Position numbers and translations under genes: made by a program
Notes under the pieces: model-generated
The model's input: the letters and a program-made list of their open reading frames with translations, nothing else
What the model was told of the DNA's origin: nothing
Database searches by the model: none
Assembly (NCBI GenBank): GCA_902779395.1
Contig: CACZBK010000012.1
Span: 1 to 64,000, forward strand
DNA length: 64,000 bases
From: an uncultured Lachnospiraceae bacterium
Lineage (GTDB): Bacteria > Bacillota > Clostridia > Lachnospirales > Lachnospiraceae
Direction: 5' to 3'
Shown: positions 51,103 to 60,081 of the stretch, piece after piece
Position numbering within the stretch: the first letter of the stretch is position 1
Layout of the letters: each line of letters begins with the position of its first letter

Positions 51103-52205
51103 TGCTTTATACAATGCTGCTGGCTATAGGAACGGTCATAGCGGCTTATATAGCACCCAGAGAGTATACTGTCAGAGGCAGCCGCAAAGAGGCAGCAAAC
51201 CGTCTGTATCTGCTGGTACTTTTCTTTATGCTCTTTATTCCTTCGGCACTTAGATTGTATACCGGAAATGATTATTACACATATATAGAACACTTTCACG
51301 ATATCAGGTGCGGTCATTATGTTGTGACCGAACCCGGTTTCAATCTTCTGGTCAGATTTATTTATAAAGCACTGGGAGGAGAATACTTTCTGGTGATATT
51401 TGCGGTTTTTGCCTTTTTTACTGTATTGTTTTTCTTAAAAGGCATTTATCTGCAGAGCCGTGATGTAGCGGTTTCATTCTTTCTTTTTCTGGCGCTTGGC
51501 CTGTATTTTCAGAGTTATAATTCGGTAAGGTATTATCTGGCGCTGGCTATGGGCCTGTATGCATTGTACTTTGTGCAGAAAAGGGAATGGGGGAAATTCA
51601 TCATCATCATACTGGCGGCGGCCCTTTTTCATAAGACCGCGCTTGCGATGCTTCTGCTGTATCCCGCATCATATATTCCCTGGAAGAAATGGTTTGCCGT
51701 ACCGCTGACGATCCTTGGGATATCCGGGCTTGTTTTTAAGAGCGCATATATGAAGCTCTTTGTATGGCTGTATCCATCGTATGTAAATGAGGAAGAGTAT
51801 TTAAACGGTGATTATTTCAGTATAGTGAACATAGCAAGATGTCTTGCGGTCATAGCACTGTATATCATCGCTTTTCAGTTTGAAAAAAAAGAACTGGAGA
51901 AAAGAAAAGAGACAGCTCTGTATCTTAAGATGAACATACTGGCTCTTATAATGTACAGCTGCTTTTCATTCGTGCCTTTTGTATCAAGGATAGGTTATTA
52001 CCTGAATGTGAGTCAGATACTCATGATACCTGCGCTTCTGTGCTGTTTTAAAGATAAAAAGAAAACCATACTCACTGCAGCTGTGATATTAGCCGGGATC
52101 CTGTATTTTACGGCATTTCTGTTTAAGGCCGATAATATGTACATAAAAATATTACCGTATACTACGTGGCTTTCCGTGCCTGACGGAATGATACCGGTGT
52201 TTTAG
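51090..52205 (+). CDS. EpsG-family polysaccharide membrane protein
   Basis: 371 aa, about nine membrane helices. Text typical of EpsG: NDYYTYIEHF, VTEPGFNLLVRFIYK, YNSVRYYLALAMGLYA and LFHKTALAMLLLYP. EpsG proteins are thought to act as polymerases of exopolysaccharide repeat units. If so, the locus has two possible polymerases (this and the Wzy-like protein at 58510). ATG 51090 lies within the previous gene; ATG 51102 is also possible. Confidence 0.88.
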   Translation: MQGMMLYTMLLAIGTVIAAYIAPREYTVRGSRKEAANRLYLLVLFFMLFIPSALRLYTGNDYYTYIEHFHDIRCGHYVVTEPGFNLLVRFIYKALGGEYFLVIFAVFAFFTVLFFLKGIYLQSRDVAVSFFLFLALGLYFQSYNSVRYYLALAMGLYALYFVQKREWGKFIIIILAAALFHKTALAMLLLYPASYIPWKKWFAVPLTILGISGLVFKSAYMKLFVWLYPSYVNEEEYLNGDYFSIVNIARCLAVIALYIIAFQFEKKELEKRKETALYLKMNILALIMYSCFSFVPFVSRIGYYLNVSQILMIPALLCCFKDKKKTILTAAVILAGILYFTAFLFKADNMYIKILPYTTWLSVPDGMIPVF

Positions 52206-52230
52206 CGTGTTATGAAAGGATGAAGGTAAA

Positions 52231-53049
52231 TTGCGTTTTACGATAATAGTTGTTGCCCTTAATGCGGGAGAAGAACTGAAAAAGACTGTAGACAGCATAC
52301 TCTGCCAGACCTACACTGATTACGAGATCATTGTAAAAGACGGAGGATCTGTTGACGGCTCTTTGGAAGCGCTTCCCGGAGACAGGCATATAAAGCTTAT
52401 AAAACGCTCCGATAAAGGCATTTATGATGCCATGAACCAGGCTGTCATTAAAATGCGCGGCGATTATGTCCTTTTTCTTAACTGCGGGGATTATCTTAAA
52501 AACGGAAAAGTTCTTGCGCGGGTAGCCAAGGCTGTGGCAAAAAGCCATGCGGATATATATTACGGTGATCTTTACAGGAGAGAGCAGGACAGTACCGATA
52601 TAGCACCGGGCAGGATAAGTGATTTTGTCTGCTACAGAAATGTTCCCTGCCATCAGGTATGCTTTTATTCAAGAAGACTGTTTTCAAAAAGGGCATATCT
52701 TACAAAATATACGGTCCGCTCAGACTATGAGCATTTTCTGTATTGTGTTTACTCGGAAAATGCACACTGTGAATATATTCCTCTTACTATCTGTTCATAT
52801 CAGGGAGGAGGTTTTTCCGAGACTGAGGAACACAGGAAGGAAGCTGCACTTGAGCATAAGGAGATAACGGAGCATTATCTTGGGAAGAAGACACTGATCT
52901 ACCGGCTGATAATGATACTTACTCTTCAGCCTCTCAGGGAAAAACTTGCGCAGTCAGCTTCTTTTTCTAAAATATATCATGGGGTAAAAGGTCTTTTGTA
53001 CGGAAGAAAGACCGGGGGTAATAAAAATGAAGGTATTGTGGATATGTAA
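52231..53049 (+). CDS. Family 2 glycosyltransferase, WcaE-like
   Basis: 272 aa, TTG start with AAGG/GAAGGT in front. N-terminal FTIIVVALNAGEELKKTVDS, the VKDGGSVDG block, SDKGIYDAMNQ and the NCGD metal position match the WcaE-type group of colanic-acid-like transferases. Its 3' end overlaps the next gene by 23 nt. Donor and linkage are not known. Confidence 0.9.
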   Translation: MRFTIIVVALNAGEELKKTVDSILCQTYTDYEIIVKDGGSVDGSLEALPGDRHIKLIKRSDKGIYDAMNQAVIKMRGDYVLFLNCGDYLKNGKVLARVAKAVAKSHADIYYGDLYRREQDSTDIAPGRISDFVCYRNVPCHQVCFYSRRLFSKRAYLTKYTVRSDYEHFLYCVYSENAHCEYIPLTICSYQGGGFSETEEHRKEAALEHKEITEHYLGKKTLIYRLIMILTLQPLREKLAQSASFSKIYHGVKGLLYGRKTGGNKNEGIVDM

Positions 53050-54301
53050 TCTGATGCCTGCGATGTTCGCTTCCGCAACCGGCATGAGGCCTTCCAATAA
53101 GGAGGGCTGGGTAAGCGGCGCATTAGAGACTGTACTAAAACATGCCAAAGAAGACGGGATACAGCTTGCTATTGCTTTTCCCATGCAGAGAGAGGAACCC
53201 ATGCATGGTAAAGTTAAGGGCGTGGAGTATTTCGGCTTCGTGGAGAATACCGCTCATCCGGAAGAGTATGATCCGGCGCTGGCTTCTGCGATCGGTCTGA
53301 TATGTGAGGAGTTTCATCCGGATGTTATCCATGTTTTCGGGACAGAGTTTCCGCATACGCTTGCAATGATGCGTGTGCAGGAATGGAAAAAACGTGCGGT
53401 AGTTCATCTTCAGGGAGTGATGAGAAGATGTGCCGAAGAGTATTTCGGCGGCCTTCCGGAAGAGGTGACTTCAGAGGCTACTTTACGTGATGTTATAAGA
53501 AAGGACAGCCTGCTTCGTCAGAAGGAAAAATACGAAATGAGAGCCGATAACGAAGAACAGGCTCTTAAGCTTGCTGATAACGCCTGCGGCAGAACGGATT
53601 TTGACAAGGATTTCTTTGCGAGGATACATCCCGATGCGCCATATTATTCTCTGAATGAAAATCTGCGTCCATGTTTTTATGAAGGAGTCTGGGATCAGGA
53701 AAACTGTGATCTGCATACCATAGTCCTTTCCCAGGGCAATATTCCGCTTAAGGGTGCACATGTGATGATCGAAGCCCTTTCGATCCTTAAGCAGAAATAT
53801 CCTGATATCAAGCTCTGTATCGCGGGAGATAATATCATAAAGGGAGACGGCCCCGTAGCTTACCTGAAAAGATGCCGATACGGATCATATTTAAACAGCC
53901 TGATCAATAAAAACGGACTTGATGAATGTGTCCGGTTTATGGGACAGCTCAAGGATACAGAGATGAAAGAGCTTTATCTTTCGTCCGGGATATTTGTAAT
54001 GCCTTCATTTATTGAAAATTCTCCCAATTCGCTGGGAGAAGCAATGATCCTGGGTATGCCCTGCGTGGCTTCAAAAGTGGGCGGTATCCCGTCAATGGCC
54101 TCTGTGGATGAGATAAGCTTCGTCAGCCCGGGAAAACCGGATGAGCTGGCGCAGGCCATAGAAGAGATTTTTGAGGACAGGGAAACCGCGCTTAAAAAAG
54201 CTGCTGCAGCAAGAAAAAGAGCAGCCCTCAGTTTTGACAGGGAAGCGAATTATAAGATGCTCAAATGGATGTATGAGAGCATAATAAAAGATAATTTATG
54301 A
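53027..54301 (+). CDS. Family 4 glycosyltransferase
   Basis: 424 aa, GT-B fold. The C-terminal half carries the GT4 text: IVLSQGNIPLKGAHVMIEAL, VRFMGQLKDTEMKELYLSSGIFVMPSFIENSPNSLGEAM, the latter with the E-x7-E-like donor motif. The N-terminal half (LWICNLMPAMFA, GWVSGALETVLKHA) is the acceptor domain. It overlaps both neighbours (23 nt and 4 nt). Sugar and linkage unknown. Confidence 0.92.
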   Translation: MKVLWICNLMPAMFASATGMRPSNKEGWVSGALETVLKHAKEDGIQLAIAFPMQREEPMHGKVKGVEYFGFVENTAHPEEYDPALASAIGLICEEFHPDVIHVFGTEFPHTLAMMRVQEWKKRAVVHLQGVMRRCAEEYFGGLPEEVTSEATLRDVIRKDSLLRQKEKYEMRADNEEQALKLADNACGRTDFDKDFFARIHPDAPYYSLNENLRPCFYEGVWDQENCDLHTIVLSQGNIPLKGAHVMIEALSILKQKYPDIKLCIAGDNIIKGDGPVAYLKRCRYGSYLNSLINKNGLDECVRFMGQLKDTEMKELYLSSGIFVMPSFIENSPNSLGEAMILGMPCVASKVGGIPSMASVDEISFVSPGKPDELAQAIEEIFEDRETALKKAAAARKRAALSFDREANYKMLKWMYESIIKDNL

Positions 54302-55539
54302 AGATCGTATTCGTTTCAAACTATTTCAATCATCACCAGCGCCCTTTATGTGATGCTTTTGCTGCGACAAAGGAAGTTGATCTTACCTTCATTCAGACCG
54401 AAGATATGGAGGAAGAACGCATAAGGATGGGCTGGAGCCTGGATATAAACGCATTTCCTTATGTTAAATGCTGGAAAGGAAATGAAGACGAATGCCGTGC
54501 TCTTATCATGAATGCGGATGCGGTGATATGGGGCGGGGTTGAGATGGAGGAGGAGATAGAGCCAAGGCTTCTTGCTGATAAGCTTACTTTCCGTTATTCG
54601 GAGCGTATATATAAAGAAGGGCAGTGGAAGTTCATTTCTCCAAGGGGGCTTAAGAAGAAGTATCACGATCATGTAAGATTTCGCAGATCAAATGTATATC
54701 TGCTGTGTGCGGGGGCTTTTGTCGGATCGGATTTTAAACTTATACATGCTTACCCGGGAAAGAAATTTGTATGGGGTTATTTTCCCGAGGTCAGGCATTA
54801 TGATATCGATGAGCTGATGGCAAAAAAGAGCAGGAAGGGAGAGCGTGTCCGTCTGCTCTGGGCCGGAAGGATGATAGACTGGAAGCATCCCGAGATAGCT
54901 GTCATGGCAGCGGACAGGATGCTGCATGGCGGCGGGCGGTTAAGGAGCGGCCTGTCGGGTGATCTTACGGAGGATGGCTTTGTTCTGACCATGGCCGGCG
55001 GCGGAGAGATGGAAGAAGAGCTTAAACGCATGGTAAAGGAGAAAGGCCTTGAGGACGTAGTGCGCTTCACAGGCTTTATGTCTCCCGAAGAGATACGCTC
55101 CGAAATGGAGAAGTCCGATATTTTTCTCTTTACCAGCGATCATAAGGAAGGCTGGGGAGCAGTCCTTAACGAAGCCATGAACAGCGGCTGCCTGGTGGTC
55201 GCCAGACCGGATATAGGAGCTGTGCCGTATATGCTGCAGCATGGATGGAACGGAATGATAGGCGACGGCGATAACGACTTATACTGCAACAGGGTGTACG
55301 GAATGGCACTTGACCGTGAGGAATGTCATGAGCAGGGCAGACACGCCTATGAGACAATGATAAAGTACTGGAATGCGGAGAATGCAGCGGCTCAGTTTTT
55401 GAGGGTTACAAAGAGCCTGCTGGCAGGTAAAGGTTTTGAATATTCAGAGAAGGAAAAGGAAACCGGGGCTTTGCAGCCTATGTGCAGGGATCCGGAGATA
55501 GGACCGTCAGCGGGCGCAAGGTTTGCCAAAAGGTGGTAA
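54298..55539 (+). CDS. Family 4 glycosyltransferase
   Basis: 413 aa, GT-B fold. N-terminal IVFVSNYFNHHQRPLCDAF, then RLLWAGRMIDWKHPEIAVMAADR, VRFTGFMSPEEIRSEMEKSDIFLFTSDHKEGWGAVLNEAM in the donor domain. About 25 polar residues follow the family-like part (KEKETGALQP...), which may be added sequence. It is the last gene before a 281-nt gap filled with repeats; no terminator is visible after it. Confidence 0.92.
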   Translation: MKIVFVSNYFNHHQRPLCDAFAATKEVDLTFIQTEDMEEERIRMGWSLDINAFPYVKCWKGNEDECRALIMNADAVIWGGVEMEEEIEPRLLADKLTFRYSERIYKEGQWKFISPRGLKKKYHDHVRFRRSNVYLLCAGAFVGSDFKLIHAYPGKKFVWGYFPEVRHYDIDELMAKKSRKGERVRLLWAGRMIDWKHPEIAVMAADRMLHGGGRLRSGLSGDLTEDGFVLTMAGGGEMEEELKRMVKEKGLEDVVRFTGFMSPEEIRSEMEKSDIFLFTSDHKEGWGAVLNEAMNSGCLVVARPDIGAVPYMLQHGWNGMIGDGDNDLYCNRVYGMALDREECHEQGRHAYETMIKYWNAENAAAQFLRVTKSLLAGKGFEYSEKEKETGALQPMCRDPEIGPSAGARFAKRW

Positions 55540-55560
55540 GTAGAGCACTTAAGTGAATAC

Positions 55561-55705
55561 TTAATGAGGCGAAGACGAATTTAGTATGAACTTACCTACC
55601 TGGTAATGAGTACAAGCGATAGCGCAGTACGAATTTAGTGCGAACTTACCCGATGAGATTAATGAGAGCAAGCCGGAGGCGAAGCTCGAATTTAGCGATA
55701 TCGGG
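55561..55705 (+). repeat. Three degenerate tandem copies of an AATGAG...CGAATTTAG unit
   Basis: AATGAG begins at 55563, 55605 and 55661; CGAATTTAG begins at 55576, 55630 and 55687. Units are about 42-57 nt; the first lacks about 12 nt between the two motifs. Copies 1 and 2 share a longer stretch ending GAACTTACC. A related GAGCGAAGCGAA-like stretch follows at 55737-55746. The repeats have no good ORF and lie between two glycosyltransferase genes, on the + strand. The type is not recognised. Confidence 0.8.
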
Positions 55706-55758
55706 TTGTAGAGCACGCGAACCCGGTGTCATACTGAGCGAAGCGAAAAAGTGAAGCA

Positions 55759-55775
55759 GGAAATCTGTGATTTCC
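55759..55775 (+). other. Perfect 7-bp hairpin upstream of a glycosyltransferase
   Basis: GGAAATC (55759-55765), loop TGT, GATTTCC (55769-55775). There is no T-run, so it is not a standard terminator. It lies 45 nt before ATG 55821, after the repeats, and might be part of the repeated element or a leader structure. Confidence 0.5.
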
Positions 55776-55820
55776 GTTGCTGAACTTTCCTACTTGGGGA
55801 TCTTTTTAAGAGGGCAGAAA

Positions 55821-56825
55821 ATGGGGTTAACGGATAAGGACATCATCAGCGTTGTGATACCTGTATACAATAAGGAAGCGCAGCTTTCGCGCTGCCTTGA
55901 TTCGGTTTTGGCGCAGACTTATACAAAACTGGAAGTGATACTGATAGACGACGGATCTTCCGATTCCAGCGCTGAGATATGCAGGGAGTATGAAGCAAGG
56001 GATGAACGCATCAGGCTGATATGCAAGGAAAACGGCGGAGCGTCATCTGCAAGGAACAGAGGCATAGAAGAAGCGAAGGGAGATTACATAGGCTTTGTTG
56101 ATGCGGATGACTGGATAGAGCCGGGGATGTATGAGACCCTGTATGATTATCTTGCGGGTGAAGGCAGCGGATATGAGATGGCTCAGCTTATGAGCTGTAA
56201 TTATACGGAAGACGGACAGCTTGTTCTGCCGCCGAAGCGTGAGGACGGCAGGGTGGAAGTGCTTAGGGAAGAAGATTATTTTCGTGAGCTTATCATGCAT
56301 GAAGGTGATTCCAGCTTTTGTACCAAATTGTTCCGTGCGGAATTTATAAAGAAATATCGTTTCCGGGAAGGGCATAAGAACGAAGATTTTGAACTCCTGC
56401 TCCGCATGCTGCCGGGGTTGTCCAAGGGTATACCGACTATCGGTGTGGCCGGTTACAATATCAATCTTGTGGAACAGTCCGCCACACGCGGGACATACAG
56501 ACAGCAGCTGTATGAGGACATGATGTACAATGCCTTTACTGCATGCCGTATCGCCAGGGATCATTATCCTGAGTATTGGGAAGAGGGACGCAGGTTCAGG
56601 CTTGTGCAGCTTCTGGATTTCATGCTGCATGTTCCTATAGAAGAAATGAAAAAGGACAATGCGTTTTATATGCGCATGGAGAGATTTTTAAAGAGCGAGA
56701 AAAAGGAGATACGCAAGAATAAGTATCTTAACCAAAAGCAGAAGAACTATCTTACCTTGCTGGCCGCTGCGCCCGTAAGGGTAAGAAAGATACACAGGAC
56801 CACGATGCGTATAAGAGGAATATGA
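55821..56825 (+). CDS. Family 2 glycosyltransferase
   Basis: 334 aa from ATG 55821, which has GAGGG in front; a longer frame from 55767 adds 18 unlikely residues. N-terminal IISVVIPVYNKEAQLSRCLDSVLAQTY, the DDGSSDSS block and DADDW metal motif mark a GT-A enzyme of the wide GT2 group. The C-terminus is strongly basic (RKNKYLNQKQKNYL...RVRKIHRTTMRIRGI), probably binding the membrane. It overlaps the ABC gene by 4 nt. Confidence 0.92.
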   Translation: MGLTDKDIISVVIPVYNKEAQLSRCLDSVLAQTYTKLEVILIDDGSSDSSAEICREYEARDERIRLICKENGGASSARNRGIEEAKGDYIGFVDADDWIEPGMYETLYDYLAGEGSGYEMAQLMSCNYTEDGQLVLPPKREDGRVEVLREEDYFRELIMHEGDSSFCTKLFRAEFIKKYRFREGHKNEDFELLLRMLPGLSKGIPTIGVAGYNINLVEQSATRGTYRQQLYEDMMYNAFTACRIARDHYPEYWEEGRRFRLVQLLDFMLHVPIEEMKKDNAFYMRMERFLKSEKKEIRKNKYLNQKQKNYLTLLAAAPVRVRKIHRTTMRIRGI

Positions 56826-58507
56826 TCAAAGTACTTAAGAAACTGAATATCCTTCTTGACAGAAAGCAGAAGAATTTCTGTGTTATTCTTGTTTTTATGA
56901 TGCTGATCGGTGCTGTGCTTGAGACGGCCAGCGTAGCCATCATAATACCGGCAGTGACTATCTTAATGGATGCTGATGCAGTGAACAATAATGCGTTGGT
57001 GTCGGGGATCTATAGCTTTCTGGGCTTTACATCAAACAGGGCATTCATCATTGCCGTAATGTGCTCACTGATCTTTGCATTTATATTAAAAAATGTTTAT
57101 TTGTTTATCCAGCAGAAGGTACTGTTTCGCTTTGTATATACAAACCAGTTCAGGACTTCAGAGCGCATGATGAAGAATTATATGCGCAAGGATTACGAAT
57201 ACTATCTCAATGCGGATACGGCGGTCATACAGAGAAATATCACTTCGGATGTGAACAATATGTATGCTCTGATATTATCGCTCATGCAGCTTCTGTCGGA
57301 AAGCATAGTGTTTGTCAGCATAGCGGCAGTGCTCTTTATAGCGGATCCTGTCATGACGCTGATGATTTCAGCAATCCTGCTTATTACGCTTTTAGTGATC
57401 AAGTCCGTTTTAAAGCCCTTGATGCATAAAGCGGGAAAAGATAATCAGGATTACTATTCGGAACTGTTCAAGTGGATAAGCGAGACTGTAACAGGCATTA
57501 AGGAGATAAAGACAGGCGGACGCGAGCAGTATTTTGTTGATGAATATATCAAGTGTGGCAACGGATATGTAAATGCTGTCCAGAAATATACACTGTATAC
57601 CAATATACCGAGGCTTTTGATAGAAACGGTATGTGTGGTAGTGATGGTATCGTATATGCTGATATTGATGTTGACGGGAAAGGATACTTCTCAGATGATG
57701 GCTATCATCGGTGCCTTTGGCGGTGCGCTGCTGCGGCTTATGCCGTGTGCGAACCGTATCAATAACCAGCTTAATAATATAGCATATTTTGAGCCATTCC
57801 TTATGGGTGTATCAGACAATCTTCAGGATGAGATAAGTTCCGAACATACCGATATGAACGAGTTTGATCCCGATGCAAAGAAACTTCCCGTAAAAGAGAA
57901 GATCGAGCTTAAGGATATCTGTTACCATTATCCTAACAGCGATGTCCTAATATACGATCATGCGGAACTTACCATACCGGTCGGAAAGAGTGTGGGTATA
58001 GTGGGCAGCTCCGGTGCAGGAAAATCTACGGTCGTAGATGTGCTGCTTGGGATGCTTAAGATCCAGCAGGGCAGCATAACTGCTGACGGAGTTGATGTGA
58101 TGGAGGGAAGGAATTACCGCGGATGGCTTAAGAATATCGGCTATATACCCCAGAGCATCTTTATGCTGGATGCCAGTATTAGGAAAAATGTGGCATTCGG
58201 TATTCCCGAAGATAAGATGAACGAGGAACGTATATGGCAGGTGCTTAAAGATGCACAGCTCGATGAATTCGTACGTTCTCTTCCCGAAGGTCTCGATACC
58301 GGTATCGGAGAGCGCGGGGTACGTCTTTCCGGCGGACAGAGACAGCGTATAGGTATAGCCCGCGCTTTGTATGAGGATCCCGAGGTCCTGATACTGGATG
58401 AGGCGACCAGCGCTCTTGATAATGATACCGAAAGCGCCATCATGGACTCGATAAACCGTTTTCAGGGATCGCTCTTAAATACAGGGATAAGGCATTATAT
58501 ATCCTGA
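56822..58507 (+). pseudogene. ABC flippase (PglK/MsbA type), 3' end lost at a deletion junction
   Basis: 561 aa. Six membrane helices, then Walker A GSSGAGKST at 395-403, signature LSGGQRQR from 502 and Walker B with Asp526-Glu527 (LILDEATSALD). After DSINRFQG (about residue 548) the family text stops. The expected switch-His block (IIIAHR...) and about 40 more residues are missing; instead an unrelated 11-residue tail leads to TGA. In the +1 frame just after this point, the text continues as the N-terminus of the downstream membrane protein (ALKYRDKALYILTV...). This suggests a deletion joining two genes out of frame. An ABC protein without the H-loop is unlikely to be active. Its role would have been to flip lipid-linked oligosaccharides; a leaky product cannot be excluded. 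Confidence 0.75.
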
Positions 58508-58509
58508 CT

Positions 58510-60081
58510 GTGATGCTTTTTTTGGTTATAGGTTTCATGAATGTAAGGTATTGCAATGCGGGCCATTCTTACCAGCAGGATGTACCGTTTCGCGTGATAT
58601 GTATCTGTGTGGCGCTGATAGCACTTATACATCTTCCGTTAAAGGATACGCTTACGGTATGGTCGGTGATATGGCTTCCCATATGTTATGTGATCACGCA
58701 TATAGGATACGAAAGGCATCTTATCCCGGATAACTGTGATTATAAATTTGTGGATCTGATACGTCTTGGCAAGCTGGTGATCCTTCTCTGGGGGCTTATG
58801 CTCATTGCTCTTTTGAAACATGTGGTCAGAGAGGATCTGCCCCGGAGGTTTTTTGCTTGGCTCATTTCTCTGGATATGCTGAAAAAACTGGCGGCAGCCG
58901 GGTGGTGTATATATGCGGCGGTACTGACAGCCGTTAATCCGGGATATTCATATGTGATAGTTTTTACCGTTGGTTTTCCTGCTGTGATCATAGCATGCAG
59001 AGGAGAGAAAGACCGTAAGAGTCTGCTTCCGGCTTTTCTGGACGGAGTGCTTTTATGCTTTTTGCTGCTTTCGGTAAAGTCCATGCTGCACAGGCCGTAT
59101 GATACCGAAAGATATCTTTTCTATTTTTCCAACGAGAACATGGCGGGAATGTATCTGTCGGTTGTTATGATCACCCTGATATACAGGCTGGAAAAAGCCT
59201 GGAATATGGAAAAGTCAAAATTAAGGACAGTCTTTCTCGTGGCCGGACATATCATGATCGTCTGGGCCGGCATACTGGTGATGTATAATTATACCCGCAC
59301 ATATCTTTTGGGAATGGGCTTTTCTCTTTTTGTATATTTCTGTGTGCATCTGGCCCGTGATAAAGAAAAGAGGCTTTTTTTACTGCGGTTTTTCCTGCCT
59401 GTTGTACTTATAATTCTGTGTTTGTATCCGGGGTATCTGGTGATCCGTTATGTACCTGCATATTCCGGAGATCCTGTATTTTTCTATGGGGAAGAAGGAA
59501 ATGAGACCAGGGTCCATCCGGGTGAGAGTGTGGATTCTCCGCGATATACAAGCATTAAGCGCTATCTCAGGCTTGCCTTCGGAAAGCTGGGGATCAGTCT
59601 TGATCTTGATGACGGTGAAGAAAGAGAGGGACAGGATTCTTTTGTTGAGATTGATGAGGACAGGGATGTATCCAACGGACGATTAACGGTCTGGAAGTAT
59701 TTTCTTGAGCGTATGACGATAGGTCCTCATGCTGAGGGACATATAGTCATAGGAGAAGATTGGGTAATATATCATGCGCATAATACATATTTCCAGAATA
59801 TGTTCCAGTTCGGTATTCCTACAGGGGTGCTTTTTTCACTGGTAATATTTATAAGCTATGTTTTCTCACTTTCAGCTTATGCAAAAAAAAGAAGCGGAAG
59901 TTTTCCGATGCTTGCTATGGGTACGATGATGGTGGGAATGCTCACGGAGTGGTCCGGACATCCTGCATATCCTTACGGAATGTTTTTGCTGGTATCACTC
60001 CATGTCCTTGCTTTTTCTAAACCCCTTAAACAGGATATAAAGAATAAAGCAGACGGTAGCGGCAAAGTCGCCGAAGGATAA
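58510..60081 (+). CDS. O-antigen ligase/Wzy-like membrane protein, start lost
   Basis: 523 aa from GTG 58510, with about ten membrane helices and a large extracellular loop between about 325 and 400 (YSGDPVFFYGEEGNETRVHPGES...). The HNTYFQNMFQFGIPTGVLF block is typical of the Wzy/WaaL superfamily (HNTYL motif). The open frame extends upstream of the GTG with residues that look like a true N-terminus (ALKYRDKALYILTV), merging at about 58468 into the ABC gene. No Shine-Dalgarno lies before the GTG. It may be translated at low level by coupling to the ABC stop, 2 nt upstream. Its last 87 nt overlap the convergent GT-C gene. Confidence 0.75.
   Translation: MMLFLVIGFMNVRYCNAGHSYQQDVPFRVICICVALIALIHLPLKDTLTVWSVIWLPICYVITHIGYERHLIPDNCDYKFVDLIRLGKLVILLWGLMLIALLKHVVREDLPRRFFAWLISLDMLKKLAAAGWCIYAAVLTAVNPGYSYVIVFTVGFPAVIIACRGEKDRKSLLPAFLDGVLLCFLLLSVKSMLHRPYDTERYLFYFSNENMAGMYLSVVMITLIYRLEKAWNMEKSKLRTVFLVAGHIMIVWAGILVMYNYTRTYLLGMGFSLFVYFCVHLARDKEKRLFLLRFFLPVVLIILCLYPGYLVIRYVPAYSGDPVFFYGEEGNETRVHPGESVDSPRYTSIKRYLRLAFGKLGISLDLDDGEEREGQDSFVEIDEDRDVSNGRLTVWKYFLERMTIGPHAEGHIVIGEDWVIYHAHNTYFQNMFQFGIPTGVLFSLVIFISYVFSLSAYAKKRSGSFPMLAMGTMMVGMLTEWSGHPAYPYGMFLLVSLHVLAFSKPLKQDIKNKADGSGKVAEG

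Noticed and set aside
55540-55820. CRISPR-like array
   Set aside because: Repeat copies are degenerate and few, and the spacing is irregular; no cas genes in the window.
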